Below are positions 26,976-36,606 of a DNA stretch of 47,593 nt, piece by piece. This stretch comes from Bacteroidota bacterium. Lineage in GTDB: Bacteria; Bacteroidota; Ignavibacteria; Ignavibacteriales; Ignavibacteriaceae. The DNA lies in NCBI GenBank assembly GCA_022573715.1, contig JACZTL010000005.1, positions 71,265 through 118,857 on the forward strand, given 5' to 3'. Below the pieces are notes generated by a model that worked only from the letters and a program-made list of their open reading frames with translations, was not told the origin of the DNA and did no database searches. Positions within the stretch are counted from its first letter, which is position 1. Each line of letters starts with the position of its first letter. Both the position numbers and the translations under genes were made by a program.

Positions 26976-28088
26976 ATGATTGAACAGTGGAATGGTATCT
27001 ATGGACAAACACCTGCTAAAAATTTTTTAACAAAAATTATAAACTCCTCTAATATTCCACATGCATTTCTATTTACGGGTAAAGATGGAATTGGAAAAGA
27101 ATATACTGCCATTGAATTTGCCAAACAGATTAATATAAAAAATCTTCCCCCGGACAAAATTGATAAAACTTCATCATCAATTTCAAACCTCTTAGAACCA
27201 TATATAAAATATATTTACCCTTTGCCAAGGGGAAAAAACGAAACTGATAAAGACGGACCTTTTGCTAAACTTGATGCCAACACTTTAGAAGAAATAAAAA
27301 ATCTCTTAAAAGAAAAAATCATTAATCCATACTATAGCATACGATTGCCTAATACAAAAAATATAAAAATCAACAGTATACGGAATATAAAAAAATTTAT
27401 TTCTCTTGATTATTCTGAAATACCATACAGAATTATTTTGATTTCTTTTGCGCATTTAATGAGTATCGAAGCTCAAAATGCCTTACTTAAACAGCTTGAA
27501 GAACCGCCAGCAGGAACTGTATTTATATTGTGCACATCCAGTCCGTCACAACTGAGGGAGACTATTAGATCGCGTTGTTGGGAAGTAAATTTTTTACCAT
27601 TAAGCATAGACGAAATAAAAGAGATTCTGAAATCTAAATTTGGAATTGAAAAGGAATTAGCTGATAAGATTGCAATATTTTCAAATGGTTCAGTTACAGA
27701 AGGTCTAAATTTAATTGAAAATAATTTTATGGAGATGTTCGAAGATACTATCCAAATTTTAAGATATTCATTTGCAAAAAAATATAATTCAGCCTTTAAT
27801 ATCCTTTCTAAATATACTTCAGTAAATAATTCGACTTCATTTAAATTATTGTTAAAGATGATAATAATTTGGTTGAACGATTTAACAAAAGAGAAATATA
27901 ATTTGACAAATATTTATTTTACGGAACACAAAACCACATTAGAAAAATTTAACTCTAAGTTTTCCTCCCTTAAAGTTACTCCTTTAGTTGAAAAGTTAGA
28001 CCAATTTTCTAGCTTAATTGATAAAAATATAAACCATTCTATAATATCGATGAATTTGGTATGTGAATTGGCGGCATTTATAAGATAG
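26976..28088 (+). CDS. holB: DNA polymerase III subunit delta-prime
   Basis: 370 residues of clamp-loader AAA+ type. The P-loop reads TGKDGIGKEYTA, with Glu where Ser/Thr is needed, so it should not hydrolyse ATP, which fits delta-prime. The region after the P-loop has no Cys, so the zinc module of the E. coli subunit is lacking. AQNALLKQLEEPPAGTVFIL and IRSRC(W)E are clamp-loader core motifs. It loads the sliding clamp onto DNA. Confidence 0.88.
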   Translation: MIEQWNGIYGQTPAKNFLTKIINSSNIPHAFLFTGKDGIGKEYTAIEFAKQINIKNLPPDKIDKTSSSISNLLEPYIKYIYPLPRGKNETDKDGPFAKLDANTLEEIKNLLKEKIINPYYSIRLPNTKNIKINSIRNIKKFISLDYSEIPYRIILISFAHLMSIEAQNALLKQLEEPPAGTVFILCTSSPSQLRETIRSRCWEVNFLPLSIDEIKEILKSKFGIEKELADKIAIFSNGSVTEGLNLIENNFMEMFEDTIQILRYSFAKKYNSAFNILSKYTSVNNSTSFKLLLKMIIIWLNDLTKEKYNLTNIYFTEHKTTLEKFNSKFSSLKVTPLVEKLDQFSSLIDKNINHSIISMNLVCELAAFIR

Positions 28089-28217
28089 TTCCATTTTTAA
28101 GAGATCATATTCTTTCTTCATAATTGAAACTTAAATTGTAAATGTTTATTACTACATTTTTGTTTAATTTTATCTATCTAAAAATTAAATTATTATTTAT
28201 TCTTTAAAGGGTAAACA

Positions 28218-29399
28218 ATGAAAAGAGTAGTAATTATATCGGCAAAAAGAACACCAATAGGTTCATTTACGGGGTCACTATCCTCTTTATCAGCAAGTAA
28301 ATTAGGAAGTATAGTCATTAAAGATTTAGTGAATGAAACAAATATTGATACAAATAATATTAATGAAGTTATAATGGGGAACGTATTGACAGCAGGCCAA
28401 GGACAGGCTCCTGCACGACAAGCAGCTATTTATGCAGGGCTTCCTCTTAAGACAGAATGTTTAACTATAAATAAAATGTGCGGAAGCGCTCTAAAAGCTG
28501 TTATGCTTGCACAACAAGCTATTTTATGTGATGATGCAGATGTAATTATTGCTGGCGGACAAGAAAGTATGTCTAACTCACCTTATTTATTACCCAAGGG
28601 AAGAACAGGCTACAGACTTGGTGATGGTAAGATAGTTGATTCTGTAGTAAAAGATGGCCTTTGGGATGTTTACAATGACATTCATATGGGCAGTTGTGCT
28701 GAATCTTGTGCAAAAGATTTTAATTTTACCAGGGAACAACTTGATGAATTTACCGTTAATTCATATAACAAAGCCCTTGAAGCTCAAAAAAGTGGGAAGT
28801 TTAATGATGAGATTATTGAAGTAATAATTAAAGGAAAAAAAGATGAAACTGTTGTAAATGAAGATGAAGAACCAGGTAGAGTAAAATTTGATAAAATTCC
28901 AAATATAAGTCCAGTTTTTGAAAAAGACGGTGTAGTTACTGCTGCTAATGCTTCAAGTATAAACGATGGTGCTGCTGCATTATTAGTAATGAGTGAAGAA
29001 AAAGCTAAAGAACTTAATCTAACACCTTTAGTAGAAATTGTAGCACAAAGCTCTACAGCAAAAGCTTCTATTGAATTTACAACAGCACCTGCTGATGCTA
29101 TAGCAAAAGTATTAAAGAAAGCAAATTTAACTAAAGAGGATATTGACTTATTTGAAATTAATGAAGCATTTTCTGTTGTGTCCTTGGCTGTCAATAAATT
29201 ATTAGATCTTAATTCGGAAAAAGTTAATGTAAATGGGGGAGCAGTGGCTTTAGGTCACCCCATTGGTGCAAGCGGAGCAAGAATCTTGGTAACATTAATT
29301 CACGAAATGAAAAAGAGAAATTCAAATTATGGACTTGCTTCATTGTGTATCGGCGGGGGTGAAGCATCTGCTTTAATTGTCAAGAACTATACAAATTAG
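28218..29399 (+). CDS. Acetyl-CoA acetyltransferase (thiolase)
   Basis: 393 residues. The acyl-binding Cys lies in NKMCGSALKA near 88, the His in GHPIGASGAR near 347, and the second catalytic Cys in CIGGGEASALIV near 377. The size and motifs fit a biosynthetic-type thiolase making acetoacetyl-CoA, or a short-chain degradative one. AAAGGG lies before the ATG. It is followed after 8 bases by a 3-hydroxyacyl-CoA dehydrogenase, so C4 acyl-CoA chemistry is likely. Confidence 0.94.
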   Translation: MKRVVIISAKRTPIGSFTGSLSSLSASKLGSIVIKDLVNETNIDTNNINEVIMGNVLTAGQGQAPARQAAIYAGLPLKTECLTINKMCGSALKAVMLAQQAILCDDADVIIAGGQESMSNSPYLLPKGRTGYRLGDGKIVDSVVKDGLWDVYNDIHMGSCAESCAKDFNFTREQLDEFTVNSYNKALEAQKSGKFNDEIIEVIIKGKKDETVVNEDEEPGRVKFDKIPNISPVFEKDGVVTAANASSINDGAAALLVMSEEKAKELNLTPLVEIVAQSSTAKASIEFTTAPADAIAKVLKKANLTKEDIDLFEINEAFSVVSLAVNKLLDLNSEKVNVNGGAVALGHPIGASGARILVTLIHEMKKRNSNYGLASLCIGGGEASALIVKNYTN

Positions 29400-29407
29400 G
29401 ATAAAAA

Positions 29408-30259
29408 ATGAATATTAAAGAAGTTTCAATAATTGGTGGCGGAACTATGGGTAATGGAATTGCACACGTTTTTGCTCAAAATGGTTTTCATGTTAATCTT
29501 GTGGAGCAGAGCCAAGAATTTTTAGAAAGAGCTATTACCACAATTACAAAGAATTTGGATAGACAAGTTAAGAAACAAACAATTTCTATTGAAAACAAGG
29601 AGCAAACACTTTCTAATATCAATCCAGTTATAGGTATTAAAAACACACCGTCTGATAGCGATTTAGTGATTGAAGCTATTTATGAGAATAAAGAGGCTAA
29701 ACTTAATATATTTAATGAATTAAATAATATAGTAAAAGCCGATTCTATATTTGCCACTAATACTTCTTCAATCTCAATAACAGAACTTTCTGCTGATTTT
29801 AGAGGCGAGCAGTTTATTGGAATGCACTTTATGAATCCAGTACCTATTATGAAATTAATCGAAATAATTAGAGGATATTCTACAAGTGATGCCACATTCC
29901 AAAAAATAAAAGATCTTTCAATTAAACTAGGTAAAACACCTGTTGAAGTCTATGATTATCCAGGTTTTATATCTAACAGAATATTAATGCCTATGATAAA
30001 TGAAGCAATTTTTGCCTTGATGGAAAATGTTGCATCTGCAGAAGATATAGATACTGTTATGAAACTTGGCTTGAATCACCCTATGGGACCATTAACTTTA
30101 GCGGATTTCATCGGCTTGGATGTATGCTTATCTATTATTGAAGTATTGTACAACGGTTTTAATGATCCTAAATACAGACCTTGTCCATTATTGAAAAAGA
30201 TGGTTGCTGCTAAAAAGTTAGGAAGAAAAACTGGTGAAGGTTTTTTTAAGTACAGCTAG
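29408..30259 (+). CDS. 3-hydroxybutyryl-CoA dehydrogenase
   Basis: 283 residues. The N-terminal NAD(P) Rossmann motif is GGGTMGNGIAHVFAQNGF near 10-27; the catalytic His is in GMHFMNPVPIMKLIEI near 140, and the C-terminal dimerisation domain includes LGLNHPMGPLTLADFIGLD. It interconverts acetoacetyl-CoA and 3-hydroxybutyryl-CoA and forms a pair with the thiolase. No crotonase or butyryl-CoA dehydrogenase lies in the window. Confidence 0.93.
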   Translation: MNIKEVSIIGGGTMGNGIAHVFAQNGFHVNLVEQSQEFLERAITTITKNLDRQVKKQTISIENKEQTLSNINPVIGIKNTPSDSDLVIEAIYENKEAKLNIFNELNNIVKADSIFATNTSSISITELSADFRGEQFIGMHFMNPVPIMKLIEIIRGYSTSDATFQKIKDLSIKLGKTPVEVYDYPGFISNRILMPMINEAIFALMENVASAEDIDTVMKLGLNHPMGPLTLADFIGLDVCLSIIEVLYNGFNDPKYRPCPLLKKMVAAKKLGRKTGEGFFKYS

Positions 30260-30464
30260 TAGATTTTGATTATAATACCTGGACCTATTTATGAATCGCA
30301 AAAAGAAGACGTACTAGTTTTATTTAGGATAAATGATAGAATACCTAAATTTGTTGATATTTGTAAAATAAGCATACATTTTAGATTCTTCATATTGTCT
30401 CATAATGTATATTATGTAAACTTATTATACTGTACAATTTTACTCACTAAAATTTAATACTCCC
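30260..30464. other. Intergenic gap between convergent genes
   Basis: 205 bases between the plus-strand dehydrogenase and the minus-strand membrane protein. It holds a short inverted repeat (CATAAT at 30402-30407, ATTATG at 30412-30417). No GC-rich terminator was seen. A 63-codon plus-strand frame is present but looks random. Confidence 0.5.
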
Positions 30465-30680
30465 CTAATTCACACTTTGCATTTTTAAATATACTAGAAA
30501 TATTACTATAGCTAAAATTATCCAGATAATTGGGCTGCGTTTTCTTCTGCGAATAGTTTTAATTTGGTTTCTAAATCCTAATTTCCTTTTCTTTTTTTCT
30601 GTTTTGTCTTCTTCGGGTTTATAAAATTGAGGAGTGTAATCAAATATTCTATGTCTTGGAAGTTTCATAAACATTCCCAT
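30465..30680 (-). CDS. Small single-pass membrane protein of unknown function
   Basis: 71 residues. A basic cytoplasmic part (MKLPRHRIFDYTPQFYKPEE ... RRRKRS) precedes one C-terminal transmembrane helix (about 50-66). The motif resembles small proteins that recur in Ignavibacteria genomes; no function known. It lies 10 bases after ftsY in the same direction and is the last gene of the minus-strand run. A second ATG at codon 5 is a possible start. Confidence 0.75.
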   Translation of the reverse strand: MGMFMKLPRHRIFDYTPQFYKPEEDKTEKKKRKLGFRNQIKTIRRRKRSPIIWIILAIVIFLVYLKMQSVN

Positions 30681-30690
30681 AATATACCTC

Positions 30691-31614
30691 TTAATTTAAT
30701 AATGCATTTAAAAAATTATCCGACTCAAATACTTGTAAATCCTCTAGTCCTTCACCAATACCAATGTACTCAATAGGAACATTTAAGGAATCCATTATTT
30801 GAAAAACAATTCCGCCCTTAGCTGTTCCGTCCAATTTTGTAAGTATTATACCATCTAAATCGGTTGTTTTATTAAATTCTTCAGCTTGAATAAGTGCATT
30901 TTGTCCGTTTGTACTGTCTAAAACTAAAAGTGTTTTATCGGGAGCACGAAGTAAGATTTTTTCAATAGCTCTTTTTATTTTAGATAACTCATTCATTAAA
31001 TTATTTTTTGTATGTAATCTTCCTGCAGTATCGATTAAAACAATATCATAATCATCTTTTATTGCTATTTCAACTGTCTTATAGGCTATAGAGGATGGAT
31101 CAGCACCTATATTGCCCTGTATGATATCAACACCTGCACGGGTTGACCAAATAGACAATTGCTCGCCTGCTGCAGCTCTAAAAGTATCTGCGGCTCCTAA
31201 TAACACTTTTTTACCCTCTTGATTAAAATTATATGCAAGTTTACCAATCGACGTGGTCTTCCCTACTCCATTAACTCCTACAATTAAATATACAAAAGGC
31301 TTTCTTATTTTAATATCATTTTCTATAAAAGAAGTTTTATTTACGTTTTGAAATATTTTTTTTAATTCACTAAAAATACTTTGCTTAATAGATGATTCAT
31401 CCCTGTAGTTATTGCCTATAAGATTTTCTCTTGCTTTTGTAACAATTTTTTCAGTAGTATCATACCCAATATCTGCGGAAATTAAAACTTCTTCAATTTT
31501 TTCAATTACTTCTTGATCAATTACAGCTTTACCAGTAATTGCTTCAGTTAAACCATCTATTAATTTTTTTTTTGTTTTTTGAAGACCTGATTTTAATTTT
31601 TCAAATTTATTCAT
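30691..31614 (-). CDS. ftsY: Signal recognition particle receptor FtsY
   Basis: 307 residues. The NG domain is complete: P-loop GVNGVGKTTSIGKLA near 115, DTAGRLHTKN near 200, TKLDGTAKGG near 260. The long acidic A domain of E. coli FtsY is missing, as in many bacteria, so membrane binding relies on the N-terminal helix. It docks SRP-ribosome complexes at the membrane. It lies 2 bases after pgsA. Confidence 0.96.
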   Translation of the reverse strand: MNKFEKLKSGLQKTKKKLIDGLTEAITGKAVIDQEVIEKIEEVLISADIGYDTTEKIVTKARENLIGNNYRDESSIKQSIFSELKKIFQNVNKTSFIENDIKIRKPFVYLIVGVNGVGKTTSIGKLAYNFNQEGKKVLLGAADTFRAAAGEQLSIWSTRAGVDIIQGNIGADPSSIAYKTVEIAIKDDYDIVLIDTAGRLHTKNNLMNELSKIKRAIEKILLRAPDKTLLVLDSTNGQNALIQAEEFNKTTDLDGIILTKLDGTAKGGIVFQIMDSLNVPIEYIGIGEGLEDLQVFESDNFLNALLN

Positions 31615-31616
31615 TA

Positions 31617-32186
31617 TTAAGTAGTTTTATTTTCCTTTAGATATTCATAACCTCTATAAATATATCCAAGCAACGAAATAAATATTAAAATTATACTTAG
31701 ATAATAAAACAATAATAAGAAGCTATTATTCCAACTTAATTTTAGTATAATTAGAAGAATTACAATTCCAATGATAAAGACAGTCGCTTTGCCCAATTTG
31801 TTAGACGGCAAAACTTTACCAATTTTATTTGCGATATAAATTCCTCCTAAAAATATTATCAGGTCTCTGCCAATAATCATAAAGAAATAATAATAAGGAA
31901 TTAAATCAAGCAAATAAATCTTGATTATAATTGCTGTCACTACAACTTTATCTGCAAGCGGGTCTATTATTTTGCCCATTTCAGTTACTTCGTTAAATTT
32001 TCTTGCGAGATAACCGTCTAACAAATCAGTAATTACTACAAGAATACATAAAGAAAAAAGAATCGCAGTCGCCCAAGACGTGTTAAAATGATCGAATAAA
32101 ATCCAAAGAGGAATTGCTAATAATGCCCTAAAAAAACTAAGCAAATTTGATTTTGTAGAAAATAGTTCGTGATAATTTATTTTCAT
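31617..32186 (-). CDS. pgsA: CDP-diacylglycerol-glycerol-3-phosphate phosphatidyltransferase
   Basis: 189 residues with several transmembrane helices. The CDP-alcohol phosphatidyltransferase motif D-x2-DG-x2-AR-x8-G-x3-D-x3-D is fully met by DLLDGYLARKFNEVTEMGK followed by IIDPLAD, near residues 55-80. It makes phosphatidylglycerol phosphate, and so PG. It sits between purF and ftsY on the same strand. Confidence 0.92.
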   Translation of the reverse strand: MKINYHELFSTKSNLLSFFRALLAIPLWILFDHFNTSWATAILFSLCILVVITDLLDGYLARKFNEVTEMGKIIDPLADKVVVTAIIIKIYLLDLIPYYYFFMIIGRDLIIFLGGIYIANKIGKVLPSNKLGKATVFIIGIVILLIILKLSWNNSFLLLFYYLSIILIFISLLGYIYRGYEYLKENKTT

Positions 32187-32198
32187 AATTTAGGAAAA

Positions 32199-33677
32199 TT
32201 ATTGTTCATAGATTTCTTTTTTAAAAGTAAAATCAACATCGGTAGGATATTCTCCGGAAAAACAAGCTGTGCAAAAATTATCTTTACCATCTTCTTGTAC
32301 GGATTGCAATAATTCATCCATAGTTAAATATTCTAATGAATCCACACCTAAATGCTCTTTTATCTTTTTTATATCTCCACTGAATTTGTTCGCAATTAAT
32401 TCTTCTCTTGTTGGAAAATCCATACCGTAGTAGCACGGATGCATTATCGGGGGTGAAGATATTCTGAAATGAATTTCTTTTGGTTTTGCAGATTTTATTA
32501 ATTTAACTAATTGTTTTGATGTTGTTCCTCTTACAATGGAATCATCAACAATTACAACAGTTCTACCCTCTAACACACCTTTAACAACATTAAATTTTAT
32601 ACGAACACTCATTTCCCTCTTTTCCTGTCCGGGCTGGATAAAAGTTCTGCCGATATAGTGACTTCTTATCAAACCGATTTCTAATTTAGAATTAATCCCA
32701 TTTTTTTCTAACTGCCTCTGATAACCAAGTGCACAAGTGTTTGAACTATCCGGCACACTTATAACAATCAATTTATCACCATCTTTATCGACAACGGGAT
32801 GATGGTTGGCAAGTATTCTTCCCAGCCTTCTTCTCATTTTATCAACATTATTTCCAAAGACAAAACTATCCGGACGTGAAAAATATATATACTCAAAAAT
32901 ACAGTGTTTCTTTTCAAATTCATCTTCAGATAGCTTTATTGATTTTACTCTCTGTTCTTTAATTGCATCATCATCTATGATAACAATTTCTCCGGGTTCA
33001 ACCTCACGCAAAAAATCAGCCATATTTATATCAAATGCACACGTCTCAGATGCTATAATAAATGAATTATCTTTTATGCCAATACACAAAGGACGAAAAC
33101 CGTAATTATCACGTGCAGCAATTAGCTTATCATCTGTTAAAATAGTAATGCTGAAAGCACCTTCCAATTTTTGCAATGCCTCTTTTATCTGTTCAACTTG
33201 ATCATTAAGCCTGCTTCGTGCTATCAGGTGCAAAATAACTTCTGTGTCACTTGTGGTTTGGAATATAGCTCCTTCATTTACCAGCTCGTCCCTTAATATT
33301 TTTGAATTAGAGATATTGCCGTTGTGTGCAACTGCAAGATTGCCCAATCTGTAATTAACTACAAAAGGCTGAATATTATTTTTGGATTCAGTGGAACCGG
33401 TTGTCGAATAACGATTATGTCCAATAGCTGAATCCCCAATTAAAACATCATTCAATATTTTGGGATCTGAAAAAACTTCAGATACTAGCCCATCCCCTTT
33501 ATGAACATTAAATATCGATTTATTCTTTTGATTAAAACTTTTTGTAACAATTCCGCAGGCTTCCTGTCCCCTGTGCTGAAGTGCGTGTAATCCGTAATAG
33601 GTATTAACTGATGCGTTTGGATTTCCAAATATTCCGAACACACCGCAATTACATTTTGGTTTATCTTGCAACATCAA
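32199..33677 (-). CDS. purF: Amidophosphoribosyltransferase, Fe-S type
   Basis: 492 residues. The N-terminal glutaminase has a short propeptide before CGVFGIFG, the nucleophilic Cys being exposed by cleavage. The PRPP-binding loop is VIVDDSIVRGTTSKQLV. Four Cys match the [4Fe-4S] ligands of the Bacillus subtilis enzyme (HCIFEYIYFSRPDS, HPCYYGMDFP, FCTACFSG). First step of purine synthesis, PRPP plus glutamine to phosphoribosylamine. It heads the purF-pgsA-ftsY run. Confidence 0.95.
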   Translation of the reverse strand: MMLQDKPKCNCGVFGIFGNPNASVNTYYGLHALQHRGQEACGIVTKSFNQKNKSIFNVHKGDGLVSEVFSDPKILNDVLIGDSAIGHNRYSTTGSTESKNNIQPFVVNYRLGNLAVAHNGNISNSKILRDELVNEGAIFQTTSDTEVILHLIARSRLNDQVEQIKEALQKLEGAFSITILTDDKLIAARDNYGFRPLCIGIKDNSFIIASETCAFDINMADFLREVEPGEIVIIDDDAIKEQRVKSIKLSEDEFEKKHCIFEYIYFSRPDSFVFGNNVDKMRRRLGRILANHHPVVDKDGDKLIVISVPDSSNTCALGYQRQLEKNGINSKLEIGLIRSHYIGRTFIQPGQEKREMSVRIKFNVVKGVLEGRTVVIVDDSIVRGTTSKQLVKLIKSAKPKEIHFRISSPPIMHPCYYGMDFPTREELIANKFSGDIKKIKEHLGVDSLEYLTMDELLQSVQEDGKDNFCTACFSGEYPTDVDFTFKKEIYEQ

Positions 33678-33848
33678 GTTAGATATAAGAGTTGAAAAAA
33701 CTTTTGATAAAATTAAACAAATATAAAACTAATTAAAATGTAAAGAGGATAAAATCCTTAAATTCTGTTGTCAAGAAATACTCAATTAGGCTTAGAAAAT
33801 TATATTTTTTTGAATACCATCAAAATAGTTATCGAATTTGGGCTATAA

Positions 33849-34643
33849 TTATAATTTAGTTAATTCAAATATCCCGCAGCCATAAAAACAACCAAAATTA
33901 TTTTCGATAGCTTCTTTGGTTAATTCAGCATTTTCAATTAAATCACCTTTATCATCAACATAAGAAAATGAATCTATTTGATATTTAGGCAAAATCAAAT
34001 CCAATAAATATTTTACTGAAAACACACGATGAGCATTAAATTCGATTCTCTGCGGACCAATTGGAACTGAAAAATAAAATTTACCACCTCTATTTAGTAT
34101 CTTGTATAAATTTTCAAAGCCGTCAAGATATCCGTCGTATTTTACTTTATCGCCGTATCTTCCCAGCCCGAAATGTTCTAAAGTATGCAAGCAGGACAGA
34201 GAATTAGTATAATAATAAAGACTTTCATCCAAATCTTTCATTAAATCAGTTTTGATAAATTTTATGTTTGGGACTTTAGTTTTTATATCCCGTATATCAA
34301 AAATTTCAATTTCTCTGAACGATGCTACGTGTGACACAAATCCGTCTATCCGTGAACCCACATCAACGTGTTTTTTAGGGTTCACCAAAAATATTTTTCT
34401 TGCAACTAAAAGATCTTGATGAAAATAATGACCTTTCGCATTTCCTCCTTCGTCTTCTTCATCGAACAAACACGGATAAAAACCACCAAATTGAAAGTTT
34501 ACATTACTTGAAATTTTTTGTTTGTTTAAAGTTTTTTTATCTCTAAAATATTTCGGGAGTTTTAATATTGCAGTTAGAGTATCTTTGGGGTGAAATCCGA
34601 ATGCCAATAGCCATTTTTTAAGTGAGTTAAGTAAACTCTGCAT
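33849..34643 (-). CDS. DUF268 family protein
   Basis: 264 residues. The core contains HVDVGSRIDGFVSHVASF, SLSCLHTLEHFGLGRYGD and a downstream SVPIG...FNAHRVF segment, all typical of DUF268, a methyltransferase-like family often found in surface-polysaccharide clusters. The start is directly after the methyltransferase stop (34644), so both are co-translated. Function is unknown. Confidence 0.85.
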   Translation of the reverse strand: MQSLLNSLKKWLLAFGFHPKDTLTAILKLPKYFRDKKTLNKQKISSNVNFQFGGFYPCLFDEEDEGGNAKGHYFHQDLLVARKIFLVNPKKHVDVGSRIDGFVSHVASFREIEIFDIRDIKTKVPNIKFIKTDLMKDLDESLYYYTNSLSCLHTLEHFGLGRYGDKVKYDGYLDGFENLYKILNRGGKFYFSVPIGPQRIEFNAHRVFSVKYLLDLILPKYQIDSFSYVDDKGDLIENAELTKEAIENNFGCFYGCGIFELTKL

Positions 34644-35270
34644 TTATTTTGTCATTAAAATTGATAATAATCGTGGAATATTTTCACACGTTTCGTCATA
34701 CCAATCTTGTAATTTGATACTTTTAAATCCCGATGATTTACCGGCATTTTGGAAATCTTTTTTAGAGTGAAAGTATGATACGAGCTTAATTTCTGTATTT
34801 GTGCTGTCATCAGTAAACCTTGCAACACTTCCCTTCTCTTGCTTGGAGGGATGTAGTTCACAAATAAATAATTTGCCGTTCGGTTTTAATATTCTAAAAG
34901 CTTCCTTAAAAACAAAATCAATATTTTCAATATGCTCAAGGATTAAATTAATTGAAACTAAATCACAGATTTGATTATCAAATGGCCAAAGAATAGTGAT
35001 ATCTTGAAGTGAAAATTCTGCATTATTATTTATAACTTTCTTTCGTGCCAGGGAAAGCATTTCTTTTGAATAGTCAAATGCTTTTAGACTTTTTCCCTTT
35101 TCTGCAAACCAAACAGAATTCTTTCCGGTACCACAGCCTGCTTCAACAATATCTTTCCCCTCCAAATCTATCAATAAAGTTCTAACTACCTTTTCATCAA
35201 GTGATCTTGTAGGATTATCAACAATATCATATGATTCCGCCCAATTGTCATATGCATCTTTTGTATTCAT
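34644..35270 (-). CDS. Class I SAM-dependent methyltransferase
   Basis: 208 residues. The SAM site is IVEAGCGTGKNSVWFAEKG near 40-58, followed by DYSKEMLSLAR. The second half is the usual alpha/beta fold with the LILEHIENIDFVFKEAFR segment. No substrate hint is visible. Co-directional with and abutting the DUF268 gene, so the two likely share a substrate, perhaps a sugar or lipid intermediate. Confidence 0.88.
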   Translation of the reverse strand: MNTKDAYDNWAESYDIVDNPTRSLDEKVVRTLLIDLEGKDIVEAGCGTGKNSVWFAEKGKSLKAFDYSKEMLSLARKKVINNNAEFSLQDITILWPFDNQICDLVSINLILEHIENIDFVFKEAFRILKPNGKLFICELHPSKQEKGSVARFTDDSTNTEIKLVSYFHSKKDFQNAGKSSGFKSIKLQDWYDETCENIPRLLSILMTK

Positions 35271-35349
35271 TTATATTAAAATATGCTTTTTGGTTTTATT
35301 TTTCAACTAAATTATAAACCACTCGTACATTAGTAGTGATTGTAATATA

Positions 35350-35982
35350 CTAAGACACATTAAGCAATCCGTTTGCCGGATTCAACTCTGCTTTAAAAAT
35401 CATATTATCTCGGGGAAATATTATAGGATTATTTGTCTCTATTTTTATAATTTTTCCGACTTTCAAATTTAAATTATTTGCATAAAGTTCAGCTTCCTCT
35501 TTAGCGTTTTGAAGTGTGTTTTTAACAATTTTTTCGTGCTCTTCTTTTCTTTTTGATGTAGAGAAATTACTGCTGAATTCGTAAAAACTATTTTTCAAAA
35601 AATCTATTTGCAAGGGTATGTACTGGGTGAAATTTTTTAAGTTAAATTGTACACTTTGGTTTGTTTTGAATGATACTTTTTTATCTCTAAAGTCACGGTA
35701 TTTCGAAATTTTAAATAATGAATAAGATATATCTTTATCGGATATACCATATTTCTTAATTAGTTTAATTATTTTTTGTTCTCTCAACTTATGATATTCA
35801 AATGCTTTTTGCGGATCAGTATTTTCTACTCCCAAATTCATCATTATCCTGATATTATCTGCAAGCAGTTGTACCGAGCCAGTAGCATTTGCTGAGAATA
35901 TTACAACTTTTTCTTTTTGTGAAAAAATATTTGAAACAAAAATAAACAAAAAAGAGAATGTTATTAATTGAATTTTTTTCAT
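35350..35982 (-). CDS. Secreted SIMPL-domain protein (DUF541)
   Basis: 210 residues with a signal peptide (about 1-21). The rest is a SIMPL domain: FSANATGSVQLLADNIRIMM, a central HKLREQKIIKLIKKYGISDKD and NAKEEAELYANNLNLKVGKI, the last being the family's most constant part. SIMPL proteins are periplasmic; their function is poorly known, with links to oxidative and envelope stress. Followed by a gap with a small membrane peptide gene. Confidence 0.75.
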   Translation of the reverse strand: MKKIQLITFSFLFIFVSNIFSQKEKVVIFSANATGSVQLLADNIRIMMNLGVENTDPQKAFEYHKLREQKIIKLIKKYGISDKDISYSLFKISKYRDFRDKKVSFKTNQSVQFNLKNFTQYIPLQIDFLKNSFYEFSSNFSTSKRKEEHEKIVKNTLQNAKEEAELYANNLNLKVGKIIKIETNNPIIFPRDNMIFKAELNPANGLLNVS

Positions 35983-36064
35983 GTTGAATCCAATATTTAT
36001 GAAATGTTAAATTATATACGGGAAGTAATTATTAGTTGTTGCATTTAAATAATTGATATCATTC

Positions 36065-36223
36065 TTATTTATTTTTGGATCCTTTTGAAAGAACTCCAAT
36101 TATTACTATAGCAAGAGCAAATAAAATGCCCGCAACAAAACTATTGATGGAATCCGTTAGTAAAAGGATTGCTATAATTACACAAATTATAAGAAACAAA
36201 ACAGCTGATGTTTTAAATTTCAT
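36065..36223 (-). CDS. Two-helix membrane peptide
   Basis: 52 residues from ATG at 36223 to TAA at 36065. Two hydrophobic segments (about 6-23 and 28-45) flank a short polar loop, ending in a basic tail (SKGSKNK). The frame is uninterrupted, and base composition suits coding. No family recognised. Confidence 0.6.
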   Translation of the reverse strand: MKFKTSAVLFLIICVIIAILLLTDSINSFVAGILFALAIVIIGVLSKGSKNK

Positions 36224-36292
36224 TTCTCTACATTAAGTTTATAATTATAAAATATAATTTTAAAATTAATATATTTAATGAATATTATTTAA

Positions 36293-36565
36293 TTATTCTG
36301 CTGTAGTTGGATCTATCACTGTACAAATTTTTGAAATCCTGTTAGCCGGAAACCCGGATTTTTCAGCGTGTTCTTTAATAGCATCTTCATCAGGTGCAAT
36401 ATAAACACAGTAAAGTCTATCATCTGTCACATAACTTTGTATCCATTGAATTCCTGTTCCCATTTCATTTAAAACAGAACAAGATTTTTGTGAAGCCCCT
36501 TGTAAATCTTGTGCAGACATTTTACCTGCACCAGGTATTTCTCTTTCAATTATATACTTCGGCAT
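36293..36565 (-). CDS. DUF4242 family protein
   Basis: 90 residues, cytosolic. MPKYIIEREIPGAGKMSAQD and YCVYIAPDEDAIKEHAEKSG are characteristic of DUF4242, a ferredoxin-like fold that some databases link to nickel binding. Role unknown. A Shine-Dalgarno (AGGAG) precedes the ATG. It is the first gene after the OmpA-family gene on the minus strand. Confidence 0.85.
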   Translation of the reverse strand: MPKYIIEREIPGAGKMSAQDLQGASQKSCSVLNEMGTGIQWIQSYVTDDRLYCVYIAPDEDAIKEHAEKSGFPANRISKICTVIDPTTAE

Positions 36566-36606
36566 ATAACTTCTCCTTTAATTAAGTATTAATAAGTGTA
36601 TAGTTT

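Noticed and set aside
26758-26979. Plus-strand frame overlapping the DUF2795 gene
   Set aside because: It is a shifted shadow of the DUF2795 coding sequence and has no homology pattern.
30266-30457. 63-codon plus-strand frame after the dehydrogenase gene
   Set aside because: No ribosome-binding site, no recognisable protein pattern, and it lies in a convergent gap.
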